Positions 35,167 through 43,678 of a stretch of 64,000 nt of DNA are shown in pieces. The translations under genes and the position numbers were made by a program. How positions within the stretch are numbered: position 1 is the first letter of the stretch; each line of letters opens with the position of its first letter. Source of the stretch: Synergistaceae bacterium (lineage in GTDB: Bacteria; Synergistota; Synergistia; Synergistales; Synergistaceae); NCBI GenBank assembly GCA_031289775.1, contig JAITOY010000047.1, forward strand, positions 1-64,000, written 5' to 3'. Below the pieces are notes generated by a model. That model had not been told where the DNA came from. It did no database searches and was given only the letters and a program-made list of their open reading frames with translations.

Positions 35167-36555
35167 TCAGGTCTTTCCCGCCAATTTGTCACAACAGAAA
35201 ACTTTCGCTATGATAACATAATTGCTATCCTCCTGCATACCGTTAAAAATCCCGGGTATCCAACTTCGATTAATTTTTTCTCCCGCACAGTGTAGTATCG
35301 GCGTACCGGGTCTGCTCCACCACGGAAATTCACGTAAAATATCAGCGTTGAAACACTGGTTGTCGCCCGCCGGGACGTTGACCGCGTCCGCCATGCTCGA
35401 TATCGTCATGAGACAGGATTCCTCCGCCGGAATAAGCGCGCTCCAGACGCCTCTTCCTCGCGCGCGCCCACCGCCTCTCGGTTCCAGAATGAGCTCGAAG
35501 CGCCACGAGCCCCACTCGACGATCTTGCGCTCGCCATTCGTCAAGCTCACGCGAACAGGCGGCGGTTGGGTGAGAACCGCGCGCCTGACCCAACCGATCA
35601 GGTTTCGCGCGCCGCACACCTCGACGTCGTTTGCCCACTGAAAGCGCCACCCGGAAGTCGCTACCAGGTCGCGGAGAGCGTCAAGCCTGCGCCTGTCCAG
35701 CGATGGCAGGGAAAGCTCGCGTCCCTGCGCCCGAAGAACCGACGAGAGACGTCTCGGCGGCAGACGCCTTGTCGCGGCCACGTCCCACGAGACGAGGGCG
35801 AAAGGATGGCGCCTTTTAATCCAGAGAAGAAGCCCGGCGGAGTCCTCTTCATCGTCCGCGTCCGCCGCCAGACACTCTCCAGCAAGGCCAAGAAGAACCC
35901 TGTCCGTCGACTTGTTTAAATTGGAGCGCACCCACGGAAGCAGTTGGTTTCTTATTCTGTTGCGCTGGTAGCGGTTCTCGGCGTTTGTTTCGTCCTCTCG
36001 CCATGGGATGCCCGAGGAGGAAAGAAAAGACCTGAGATCGTCCCTGCCGCAGGATATCACCGGCCTGACAACCCTTCCCCTTCTGCCGGCTATGCCTGAC
36101 AGCCCTTTGATTCCGGCGCCCCGGAAGAGGTTGAAGAGCATAGTTTCGACGAGGTCGCCGGAGTTGTGCGCCGTCGCGACAAAAGGGAGCCCCCCGCTGT
36201 CGAGCAGCTCGAAAAAAAAATCATACCTGACGCGCCTGCCGGCCATCTCGTCCGATTCACCTGGGAGACGGTTATTCATGACGTCGCCGTGTCTCACGAA
36301 GCACCTCACGCCTATTTTTTCGCAGTACTCAGCCACAAACGCCGCATCGGAGAGAGATGGCCCGCCCCTGAAACCGTGTTCGAGGTGCGCGACCTCTAGC
36401 CTCCCCGGGAAAAAGCGCCTCAGCAGTTCGAACATGGCCATGGAATCGCCTCCCCCAGAGAGGGCGACGAGCAGGCCAGAGGCGTCCCACCAGCCCTGCC
36501 GCTCCCCAGACCGCCTTAGCTCATCGCGCAGCTTATTTTCGACGGAGTCGGACAT
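35167..36555 (-). CDS. tilS: tRNA(Ile)-lysidine synthase
   Basis: A 462-residue N-type ATP pyrophosphatase. The PP-loop SGGGDSMAMFELL (about residue 33) and the substrate motif HLEHGFRGG...DAAFVAEYCEK are clear. The segment GIPWREDETNAENRYQRNRIRNQLLPW matches the TilS tRNA-binding region. It changes the anticodon wobble C of tRNA-Ile2 to lysidine, allowing AUA decoding. The C-terminal half is poorly conserved, as usual. Confidence 0.93.
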   Translation of the reverse strand: MSDSVENKLRDELRRSGERQGWWDASGLLVALSGGGDSMAMFELLRRFFPGRLEVAHLEHGFRGGPSLSDAAFVAEYCEKIGVRCFVRHGDVMNNRLPGESDEMAGRRVRYDFFFELLDSGGLPFVATAHNSGDLVETMLFNLFRGAGIKGLSGIAGRRGRVVRPVISCGRDDLRSFLSSSGIPWREDETNAENRYQRNRIRNQLLPWVRSNLNKSTDRVLLGLAGECLAADADDEEDSAGLLLWIKRRHPFALVSWDVAATRRLPPRRLSSVLRAQGRELSLPSLDRRRLDALRDLVATSGWRFQWANDVEVCGARNLIGWVRRAVLTQPPPVRVSLTNGERKIVEWGSWRFELILEPRGGGRARGRGVWSALIPAEESCLMTISSMADAVNVPAGDNQCFNADILREFPWWSRPGTPILHCAGEKINRSWIPGIFNGMQEDSNYVIIAKVFCCDKLAGKT

Positions 36556-36607
36556 TTACCCGTCTTTTCGTCTGGCTGAATGGAATCAATTTCAGGCTCT
36601 CCCTGCT

Positions 36608-36643
36608 AAAGAAAGGCTGATTCATCTATAGAGGCCTGAAGGC
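36608..36643 (+). repeat. Dispersed repeat family A, best copy 1
   Basis: AAAGAAAGGCTGATTCATC followed by TATAGAGGCCTGAAGG. It shares the GGCTGATT-YATC and AGAGGCCTGAAGG blocks with 50021-50056 on the other strand. It lies in the tilS to cyclase gap. Confidence 0.65.
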
Positions 36644-36714
36644 AAAAAATGAAACCGGGGCGCCTCTATATTGCCAAACGGTGAAGAACCGCTTGGGCGA
36701 TTATCAGCGTTTCT

Positions 36715-38124
36715 CTATATCTCCTCGATCTCCGGCGACCAGATCAGCGATCTGTTTTTGCCGGCCCCTTTTGCGATGTAGAGCGCCTTGTCGGCTAAGT
36801 TGAACAGCTCCTCCTGTTCGGATGTATGTCTCGGAAAGAAGCTGATTCCGCAGCTCGCGCCTATGCGGACGTTTGCTTCTCCTATGTCGATCGGGCTCTT
36901 CAAGGTGTCGAAAATTCTGGATGTCGTCTGCCTCGCGACTTCCTCCTCGCTTCCGCTTGCGCTTGCCAGGAGCATGACAAACTCGTCGCCGCCGAAGCGG
37001 GCCAGGGTGTCGGTCTCTCGCAGGCACGAGCGCATGAGGCGAGCGACGCTCACGAGCAGCGCGTCGCCGGCCATGTGCCCGTGAGTGTCGTTGACCTTCT
37101 TGAAACCGTCCAAGTCCCACACCACAAAAATCAGCGAAGAATTGTTGCGCTTCGCCATTACCATCTGCTGGAGGAGGCGGTCGTTGTAAAGGTATCTGTT
37201 CGGCAGCCCCGTGAGCTGGTCGTGAGTGGCCTGAAGCCTTATGAACTCCTCGCGCTCGCGACGCTCCTGAATGTCCTCGCACGCGCCCACGAACCTGTAG
37301 GGCTCGCCCTCCACGTCGTGGAGGAGCATATAGTTCGTCCCGAGCCAGCGGTACTTGCTGTCGCCGCCTTTGATTCTGAACTCGGTATACATTCTGCTCT
37401 GGTCGTCCAAGGTTCTGCTCTGTACTGTCAGCAGAAGCTCGTGCCATTTTGACCTGTCGTCGACATAAACGAGATCGCTCCATTTTTCCGGCTCGAAGTC
37501 GATGTCCTCTTCGTGGGCGGGATAGCGCAGTATCTCCCAAAGACGCTTCGAGAAAAAAGCCCTTCTTTCCTTGAGGTCGATATCTAGTATGCCATCCTGC
37601 GTACAAGCTACGGCGAGCTTCCATCGTTCTTCATTCAGGTGGAGGTGTTCCGTGGTTGCGAGAAGGTTGGCTTCGCTCTCCTTCAGGGCCGTGAGCGCGC
37701 TGTAGAACTGCTGTGACATGCGGTTGAACGACTCCGCGAAGTTCCCCATGAAGTCGATGTGCTGCGCGAAGTCGCCCGACGCCATCCTGTCCGCGTGCCA
37801 TGTGAGATGCCTCAGATGCGCCTGAAGCTCTTTGATGCAGCCGGCGATGAAGCCCCTGTGCGTAACCCTCAGCAAAATATTGCCCTGTGCGAACTGACGC
37901 AGCGCGTCGCGTATCATGTTGATGTAATCGAAAATGTTATTAAAAGTGTCGTCGTTCAGGAATATCTCTGGCGCATCAGGACAACGCGCGGAGAATAGGG
38001 CCTTCTTGATAAAATCCAGAAGAACCCTCGTCTCCTCACAAAGCGCGGCGACATCCTTTTTTTCCTGGCCAACAAGGTTCACAATGCTTTTGTCGTCGCT
38101 AATCGCGTCACCGGACTGGCGCAT
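36715..38124 (-). CDS. Diguanylate cyclase with PAS domain
   Basis: A 469-residue cytoplasmic protein. A HAMP-like helical region spans about residues 60-150, a PAS sensor follows about residues 165-290 (WKLAVACTQDGILDIDLKERRAFFSKR... with its C-terminal YRFVGACEDI), and a GGDEF domain is at the end with RFGGDEF at residues 376-382. An I-site RETD lies five residues before GGDEF, so product inhibition by c-di-GMP is expected. It lies 15 nt after a V4R sensor gene, suggesting a shared pathway. It has no membrane segment. Confidence 0.9.
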   Translation of the reverse strand: MRQSGDAISDDKSIVNLVGQEKKDVAALCEETRVLLDFIKKALFSARCPDAPEIFLNDDTFNNIFDYINMIRDALRQFAQGNILLRVTHRGFIAGCIKELQAHLRHLTWHADRMASGDFAQHIDFMGNFAESFNRMSQQFYSALTALKESEANLLATTEHLHLNEERWKLAVACTQDGILDIDLKERRAFFSKRLWEILRYPAHEEDIDFEPEKWSDLVYVDDRSKWHELLLTVQSRTLDDQSRMYTEFRIKGGDSKYRWLGTNYMLLHDVEGEPYRFVGACEDIQERREREEFIRLQATHDQLTGLPNRYLYNDRLLQQMVMAKRNNSSLIFVVWDLDGFKKVNDTHGHMAGDALLVSVARLMRSCLRETDTLARFGGDEFVMLLASASGSEEEVARQTTSRIFDTLKSPIDIGEANVRIGASCGISFFPRHTSEQEELFNLADKALYIAKGAGKNRSLIWSPEIEEI

Positions 38125-38139
38125 ACGTCAACTCTTTGA

Positions 38140-38673
38140 TTACGCCTTGTCGACTGTAAACCGGCAGGTTCTGTCCCCGGTGCACCAACAGTCTATTTCC
38201 TTCACGTCGTAGGACTGGCCCGTGAAGGACTCCACCGCCCCGGATATGAAACCTTCGTCGTATTTGCACACCTCGTAGTCCAGCTCGGGAAGCCCGGAGC
38301 AATCCAAGTCCTCGGCCACGCTGAGCACAAGGTTGCTCGCGTCGTCGTTTGCCTCCTCGACCCTCAAAAGGCCGATGTTGAAGTCGCGCATTTTATCCTG
38401 CATCAGCTTGACAAATTCGCTCAGGTCTTTTGCTCCCGAGATGAACCTGTCGTAGAACTCCCTGCCGGCGAGCTGCCCCGCCTCGTAGAAGACCTGGTCG
38501 GCTACGTCTGTGCCGTATTTCGACTCGATGACGTCTCGGAATGTAAACTGCATCAGCCTGTAAACCTCGACCCTCGTCGAAAGGCCCAGGTTTGGGCGTC
38601 CCTCCTCGAGGTCTCCTATGAGACTCCAGTGAAATTTATATTTTCTCGCGCACTCAGCGCCTGTTTCAGACAT
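38140..38673 (-). CDS. V4R-domain sensor protein
   Basis: A 177-residue protein carrying a V4R (4-vinyl reductase) domain with the conserved C-terminal cysteine segment IDCWCTGDRTCRFTV. V4R domains bind small hydrophobic molecules or metals. The N-terminal half (RPNLGLSTRVEVYRLMQFTFRDVIESKYG) is typical of the family's helical entry. It is cotranscribed with a diguanylate cyclase, so it may feed a ligand signal into c-di-GMP synthesis. That link is inferred from order alone. Confidence 0.82.
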   Translation of the reverse strand: MSETGAECARKYKFHWSLIGDLEEGRPNLGLSTRVEVYRLMQFTFRDVIESKYGTDVADQVFYEAGQLAGREFYDRFISGAKDLSEFVKLMQDKMRDFNIGLLRVEEANDDASNLVLSVAEDLDCSGLPELDYEVCKYDEGFISGAVESFTGQSYDVKEIDCWCTGDRTCRFTVDKA

Positions 38674-38702
38674 GACGTTAAAACTCCCTTCTGGTATTGT
38701 CG

Positions 38703-39737
38703 CTATTTTCTGAAAGTCGATGTGATTTTGGCAAACTGCGAAAGAAAGCTATTCGCGTTTTTCACCGCTATACCTTCGAACGAATATGTTTTGCCCTCGT
38801 CAAACAGGACGGTCATGAAACCTTTCGCGGGTATCTTGCGCCTCACGGCGCCTCCGCTCGCCGTCTTCTGCGTCCTTGTCTCGTTTGTTTCCAAGTCGGC
38901 AGTCAACTCTATCCCCTGCAGTCCGCCTATGTTGACGTCCTTCTGGGTCGCTGCCTCAAACTTATAAGACGAGAGATATTTGGCGAACAAATCCGCGGCG
39001 AAATCAGGACGATCCGCTGGCTGTACATCCTGGTCGTGCGTCATGCTCATATAGATCGCGTCGGACGCCGCCTCGGCAATTGGCTTGCCGTCGATTGTAA
39101 AATATCGCGTCCCAGCCACCTCGTCGACGAACTTAAACTCCGTGCCGCTCGAAGAGAGCGAGTACCCGTCGGCGTTGGCGGTCGTCCGCTGTTTGGGCTC
39201 CAATACCGCGCTGAGGATGGAGTTGCGGAGCGCTCCCTGCGCGGATTTATCGGACTCCGGGTAGTAACCGTAGATGTAAACAGAGAGGCGCTCATTGCCA
39301 AGGACGAGCAGGACTACTCTCGTGTCCTCCTCCAACTCGTCTTTTTTGATGACGCTTCCGAGAACCAGTTTCGCCGGTTTTTCGTTCAACACCACGTCGC
39401 TAATGTCCGATACCTTGACGCCATCGGCCTCGAGCCCCTCGCGAGTTATCGTTCCAGCTATCTGGGCGAACGACGCGCTTTTTTCGGATATGACGTATCT
39501 TATGTTCCTCGACGTTATCTCGAAACCAGTGAAATCGGAGGATTGCCTGGAACCGGCCGGCGGGACGACCGCTACGTGCGTGCCGTTCAGAATGACGTGC
39601 TGACCGGTCAGGACGTTGCTCTTATATACGGTGGAACCAGCAAAAACCGTGCCGGCGCCGAAGACGAGAGCCAAAAGGACAGCGAAGGCGCCCCTTGCCA
39701 ATTTATCAATCGATGTCTTCGTCGTTGTTTTCATCAT
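38703..39737 (-). CDS. Exported protein of unknown function, 344 residues
   Basis: An N-terminal signal peptide (LARGAFAVLLALVFGAGTVFAG) is followed by an unknown extracytoplasmic protein. No lipobox is visible; a signal peptidase I site after VFA is likely. Residues about 70-180 (FEITSRNIRYVISEKSASFAQIAG...ILSAVLEPK) share a pattern with the 228-residue protein upstream (FNGFISDERAIEVIVASIK...), suggesting a duplicated domain. It overlaps that gene by 32 nt. No enzyme motif is seen. Confidence 0.7.
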   Translation of the reverse strand: MMKTTTKTSIDKLARGAFAVLLALVFGAGTVFAGSTVYKSNVLTGQHVILNGTHVAVVPPAGSRQSSDFTGFEITSRNIRYVISEKSASFAQIAGTITREGLEADGVKVSDISDVVLNEKPAKLVLGSVIKKDELEEDTRVVLLVLGNERLSVYIYGYYPESDKSAQGALRNSILSAVLEPKQRTTANADGYSLSSSGTEFKFVDEVAGTRYFTIDGKPIAEAASDAIYMSMTHDQDVQPADRPDFAADLFAKYLSSYKFEAATQKDVNIGGLQGIELTADLETNETRTQKTASGGAVRRKIPAKGFMTVLFDEGKTYSFEGIAVKNANSFLSQFAKITSTFRK

Positions 39738-40392
39738 CGACGATCACTCCTTCCTCGTCGCTCGACTTGACGAGATCGCCGCTCGCGAAGCGAGCGCTCA
39801 TACCAGACAAATTAATATCGAGCGCCGACACTCCCCCGCCCGGCGTAACGACCATCGCTTCAGGCGTCTCGGTTTGCTCGACAATGACGCTTTTCAGCAT
39901 CGCCTCGACGTCCCTCGCGGCGTCGCTGTCCCCGCTGGTAAAGATGCCGTTCACCACCAGCGTGTCATCGCCGTCCTCGAGGATCATTATCCATTTCCCC
40001 CACCTTTTGTCGCCGTCTTTGTGCAGCGCCTTCAGGAGGAGGCCTTTTGACCCGTTGACTGTGATATCGCCTCTCGAACCAACCTCAACGCCCCTCGTCA
40101 GCAGGTTGGCGTCCGTGAAAACCCCGGATATTTCGCTGTACGGCGACTTTATGCTCGCTACAATGACTTCTATGGCTCGCTCGTCCGAGATGAAACCGTT
40201 GAAACGCTCGCTCGGCGCCAGGTCATTTGCTGGTATGAAATATATGTTTGTACCGGGCGTCTTTGTGTGATTTGCCGTCAGCTCGTTCACTAAGTCCACG
40301 GCGGCTTCCGCGCTGGCCGCGATGAACGAAATAATACCGGCGATAAAAAGAAGTGCCGGCAGTGTTTTTTTATAACTACGCAGATCAAACAT
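39706..40392 (-). CDS. Exported protein of unknown function, 228 residues
   Basis: An N-terminal signal peptide (ALLFIAGIISFIAASAEAAV) is followed by about 200 residues with a very acidic C-terminal tail (KSSDEEGVIVDDENNDEDID). The tail is encoded within the overlap with the next gene. The core (GFISDERAIEVIVASIKSP...VVNGIFTSGDSDAARDVEAMLKSVIVE) resembles the first half of its neighbour. An extended -10 promoter (TGTTATAAT, minus strand, at 40448-40456) lies about 55 nt upstream. Both genes are likely co-expressed. Confidence 0.7.
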   Translation of the reverse strand: MFDLRSYKKTLPALLFIAGIISFIAASAEAAVDLVNELTANHTKTPGTNIYFIPANDLAPSERFNGFISDERAIEVIVASIKSPYSEISGVFTDANLLTRGVEVGSRGDITVNGSKGLLLKALHKDGDKRWGKWIMILEDGDDTLVVNGIFTSGDSDAARDVEAMLKSVIVEQTETPEAMVVTPGGGVSALDINLSGMSARFASGDLVKSSDEEGVIVDDENNDEDID

Positions 40393-40447
40393 CCCCCTTT
40401 CAAGTATTTCGCCAATGGCGAAAAGATGCGAAAGTCATCATGCCTAA

Positions 40448-40456
40448 ATTATAACA
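40448..40456 (-). promoter_or_regulatory. Extended -10 promoter for the exported-protein pair
   Basis: Minus strand TGTTATAAT, i.e. TGn-TATAAT, about 55 nt before the 228-residue gene. No strong -35 is visible, as common for extended -10 promoters. Confidence 0.5.
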
Positions 40457-40544
40457 CTATTATGCCGATAATCGCACCGACGTTAAAACTTAATCGCCCC
40501 GCGTCTTTAAATGAAGGAACGGCGGCCCGAGCCGACAGCCTCCC

Positions 40545-40569
40545 GGCGCGATGAAGCGCGCCCTTTTTT
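40545..40569 (+). terminator. Intrinsic terminator with no gene upstream
   Basis: GGCGCG-ATGAAG-CGCGCC is followed by CTTTTTT on the plus strand. The nearest upstream gene is divergent, so it may end a small RNA starting after about 40450. It lies just before the tRNA promoter. Confidence 0.6.
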
Positions 40570-40580
40570 GGGCTCGATCC

Positions 40581-40608
40581 TTGACAGTCCGGGAAAATGT
40601 GTTAGCAT
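40581..40608 (+). promoter_or_regulatory. Promoter of tRNA-Asn (and perhaps ileS)
   Basis: TTGACA (40581-40586), 16 bp, TAGCAT (40603-40608), ending 19 nt before the tRNA. The -35 is perfect. Confidence 0.75.
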
Positions 40609-40627
40609 ACTCCACGTTGGGTAAAAT

Positions 40628-40703
40628 TCCTCGGTAGCTCAATCGGCAGAGCGGGTGGCTGTTAACCACTAGGTTCGAGGTTCGAGTCCTCGCCGAGGAG
40701 CCA
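40628..40703 (+). tRNA. tRNA-Asn (GTT)
   Basis: A 76-nt cloverleaf with a 7-bp acceptor stem TCCTCGG/CCGAGGA, discriminator G and encoded CCA. The D arm (GCTC-AATCGGCA-GAGC), the anticodon loop CTGTTAA with anticodon GTT, and the T arm with GTTCGAGTC are all regular. It lies about 70 nt before ileS and may be on the same transcript. Confidence 0.97.
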
Positions 40704-40771
40704 GTAAGAATCGAGCGGTGAACGATTTCAGGTCGTACACCGCTTTTATTCTATATCTAGGAGGTTCGTAA

Positions 40772-43594
40772 ATGCCAGAGGCAAATTCTTCGAAGGATTA
40801 CAAGAACACCCTCTTTCTCCCCCGGACAGACTTCCCTATGCGAGCCAACCTCGCTGCCCGTGAACCGGGTTTTTTGGAGTTCTGGGAGAAAATCGGCGTC
40901 TACTCGAGGCTGGTAGGGGAGCGCAGGGGACGCCCTCCTTTTGTGTTGCACGACGGGCCTCCGTACGCAAACGCCAACATCCACATAGGTACTGCCCTCA
41001 ACAAGATCCTGAAGGACATAATAGTCCGCTACAAGTGGCAGCGTGGATTTTTCGCGCCGTACGTGCCAGGTTTCGACACCCACGGAATGCCCATAGAACA
41101 CAAGGTTCTCAAGGACGCCGGCATCACGGCGGACTCGATAGACCCGGTCGAGCTTCGCAAAAAATGTGAGGAGCACGCCCGCAAGTACGTGAGGATACAG
41201 ACGGAAGAATTTATGAGGCTCGGAGTCTCCGGGGACTGGGGCAACCCTTATATAACGCTCAGGCCGGAGTACGAATCCGCCCAGATGGAGATACTCGCCG
41301 GCATGGTCGAGCGCGATCTCGTTTACAGGGGCAGAAAGTCCATTTTCTGGTGCATAGACTGCGAGACGGCCCTTGCCGCCGCTGAGATAGAGTACGAGGA
41401 CGAGACGTCGCCGTCGATTTACGTCGCGTACCCGTTCCCGGACGCGTCGGAGCACTTCCCCCGCCTCGCTGGCAGAGACGTGAGCGCCATTATCTGGACG
41501 ACGACGCCATGGACGCTCCCCGCGAGCCTCGCGATAGCGGTACACCCTGACTACGACTACTCGTTCTACGAGATTGGCGACAAGGTATATCTCATAGCCT
41601 CCGGAATGAAGGAGGAGGTCGAAAAGGTCACTGGCCTCGAGTTTGGCGAGGAGCTTCTCACTCTCAAGGGCAAGGCTCTCGAGTGCATGAAGGCGACGCA
41701 CCCGTTCTACGAAAGCCGTCGAATAGTGTTTGTCCTGGCCGACTACGTCACGCTCGACGCTGGCACCGGCTGTGTCCACACCGCGCCGGGGCATGGAGCG
41801 GAGGACTTCGAGACAGGCGTCAGGTATGGCCTCGACATATATAACCCCGTCGACTCGAAGGGTTTTTTCTACCCCGATACGGAGCTCGTGGGCGGGCAAT
41901 CGCTCGAGGACGCGTCCAAAACAGTGTTCCAATTGCTGGGGGAGTCCGGAAGGCTCATGGGCAAGATGAAGCTGACTCACTCGTACCCTCACTGCTGGCG
42001 CTGCAAGAAGCCAGTTATTTTCCGCGCGACGGATCAATGGTTCGTCTCGGTCGCGAAGTTCAGGGACGAGGTGCTCAGGTGCATCGACGAGAAGGTCGAG
42101 TGGGTTCCGTCGTGGGGCAAGGATCGGATCACGAACATGGTTCGCGACAGGTCGGACTGGTGCATCAGCAGGCAGAGGATATGGGGCGTGCCCATACCGG
42201 CGTTTTACTGCTCCGACTGCGGCCGCGTGATTCTGACGCCCGACAGGGTTCGGGCCGTCGCCGAAAAGATAAAGGCAAAGGGCAGCAACTACTGGTGGGA
42301 GGCAGGGCCGGAGGAACTGCTCGGCGAGCTCGCTTTCTGCCCGTCCTGCTCAGGGCGCGGTATCGTGAAGGAGAAGGACATCATGGACGTCTGGTTCGAC
42401 TCCGGATGCAGCCACAAGGCTGTGCTCGAGAACAGCGACGTCTGGCCGGACCTGCATTCGCCGGCGGAGATGTATCTGGAGGGCAGCGACCAGCACAGGG
42501 GTTGGTTTCAGTCGTCGCTTCTCACGTCAGTCGCAACGCGCGGGACAGCGCCTTACAAAACTGTCCTCACTCACGGCTTCATAGTGGACGGATCGGGGAA
42601 AAAAATGTCAAAGTCGCTCGGGAACGCCATACTGCCACAGGAGATCGTGGAGAAGTACGGGGCGGACATCCTTCGGCTATGGGTCGCGTCGACGGACTAC
42701 AGGGGCGACGTCAGCATAACTCAGACCATCATATCGAACCTCTCCGAGTCGTATCGCAGAATCCGCAACACGGCGAGGTTCCTTCTGGCCAACCTGAGCG
42801 GTTTTGATCCGAAGCGCGATACCGTGCCGCGCCCCGAGCTGGCTGAGGTTGACCAGTATATCCTCATGAAGTTGGCGAGAGTCGTGGAGAAGGGGACGGC
42901 CGAGTTCGACGGCTACGAGTTCCACCTGCCGATGATCAGGGTTCATCAATTCTGCGACAACGAGCTCTCCTCGTTCTACATAGACATTTCAAAGGAGAAG
43001 CTGTACGCGGACAGGGCGGACTCTCTCTCTCGCAGGGGCGCGAGATCCGTGATGTGGGAGGCGCTCTCCGCCCTCACGAGGATGATAGCCCCGGTTCTCT
43101 GTTTCACGGCCGAGGAGATATGGCAGGAGATGCGGCGCATGGATCCGTCGATAGAGGAGAGCGTCCACCTGGCCGCTTGGCCGTCCCCATCGGCCGAGGG
43201 CCTCGACCCGGACGTCCCTAAAAGGTGGGACAGGGTGATGGAGGCGCGCGGCGCTGTGAGCCGGGCCCTTGAAATTGCGAGAACGAAGGGCATAATCGGT
43301 CACTCCCTCGACGCCGCGGTTCACGTAAATTTGGGCGAAAAATATGGCGACCTCGCGGAGCGGCTGACTGATGACGACTGGGAGACTATAACCATAGTCT
43401 CGTCGTTCGAGGTAACGGACGTTCTTCCTAGCGCTCCCGTCAACCACGAAGACGAGGAGACGGGTCTCTCCGTCGCTGTGGATAAAAGCTCGGACGAAAA
43501 GTGCCCCAGGTGCTGGAAGCACCGCCCTGAGGTAGGAAGCCGCGAGGTCTGCTGCCGCTGCGCCGACGCGCTCTCCGCTCAGGAGAAAGGCTAG
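40772..43594 (+). CDS. ileS: Isoleucyl-tRNA synthetase
   Basis: A 940-residue class I synthetase. HIGH motif as ANIHIGTALNK, KMSKS loop as GKKMSKSLGN, editing-domain segment GCVHTAPGHGAEDFETG, and C-terminal zinc finger CPRCWKHRPEV...CCRCADAL typical of the bacterial (IleS1) type. AGGAGG lies 8 nt before the ATG. It charges tRNA-Ile. No lspA follows, although lspA often does; rluD comes next. Confidence 0.97.
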   Translation: MPEANSSKDYKNTLFLPRTDFPMRANLAAREPGFLEFWEKIGVYSRLVGERRGRPPFVLHDGPPYANANIHIGTALNKILKDIIVRYKWQRGFFAPYVPGFDTHGMPIEHKVLKDAGITADSIDPVELRKKCEEHARKYVRIQTEEFMRLGVSGDWGNPYITLRPEYESAQMEILAGMVERDLVYRGRKSIFWCIDCETALAAAEIEYEDETSPSIYVAYPFPDASEHFPRLAGRDVSAIIWTTTPWTLPASLAIAVHPDYDYSFYEIGDKVYLIASGMKEEVEKVTGLEFGEELLTLKGKALECMKATHPFYESRRIVFVLADYVTLDAGTGCVHTAPGHGAEDFETGVRYGLDIYNPVDSKGFFYPDTELVGGQSLEDASKTVFQLLGESGRLMGKMKLTHSYPHCWRCKKPVIFRATDQWFVSVAKFRDEVLRCIDEKVEWVPSWGKDRITNMVRDRSDWCISRQRIWGVPIPAFYCSDCGRVILTPDRVRAVAEKIKAKGSNYWWEAGPEELLGELAFCPSCSGRGIVKEKDIMDVWFDSGCSHKAVLENSDVWPDLHSPAEMYLEGSDQHRGWFQSSLLTSVATRGTAPYKTVLTHGFIVDGSGKKMSKSLGNAILPQEIVEKYGADILRLWVASTDYRGDVSITQTIISNLSESYRRIRNTARFLLANLSGFDPKRDTVPRPELAEVDQYILMKLARVVEKGTAEFDGYEFHLPMIRVHQFCDNELSSFYIDISKEKLYADRADSLSRRGARSVMWEALSALTRMIAPVLCFTAEEIWQEMRRMDPSIEESVHLAAWPSPSAEGLDPDVPKRWDRVMEARGAVSRALEIARTKGIIGHSLDAAVHVNLGEKYGDLAERLTDDDWETITIVSSFEVTDVLPSAPVNHEDEETGLSVAVDKSSDEKCPRCWKHRPEVGSREVCCRCADALSAQEKG

Positions 43595-43678
43595 AACAGT
43601 GGGCCTCCACCAGCGCCTGTTCAGGGGTTGCTCCCCTGGTTGGCATGGGCGGGGTCTGCTGTTTTAAAATCAAACGTA

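Noticed and set aside
40757-42037. A 426-codon frame antisense to ileS
   Set aside because: Shadow of ileS; no domain or start signal.
43595-43678. A remnant of lspA between ileS and rluD
   Set aside because: The 84 bp show no frame with membrane-protein character or lspA motifs.
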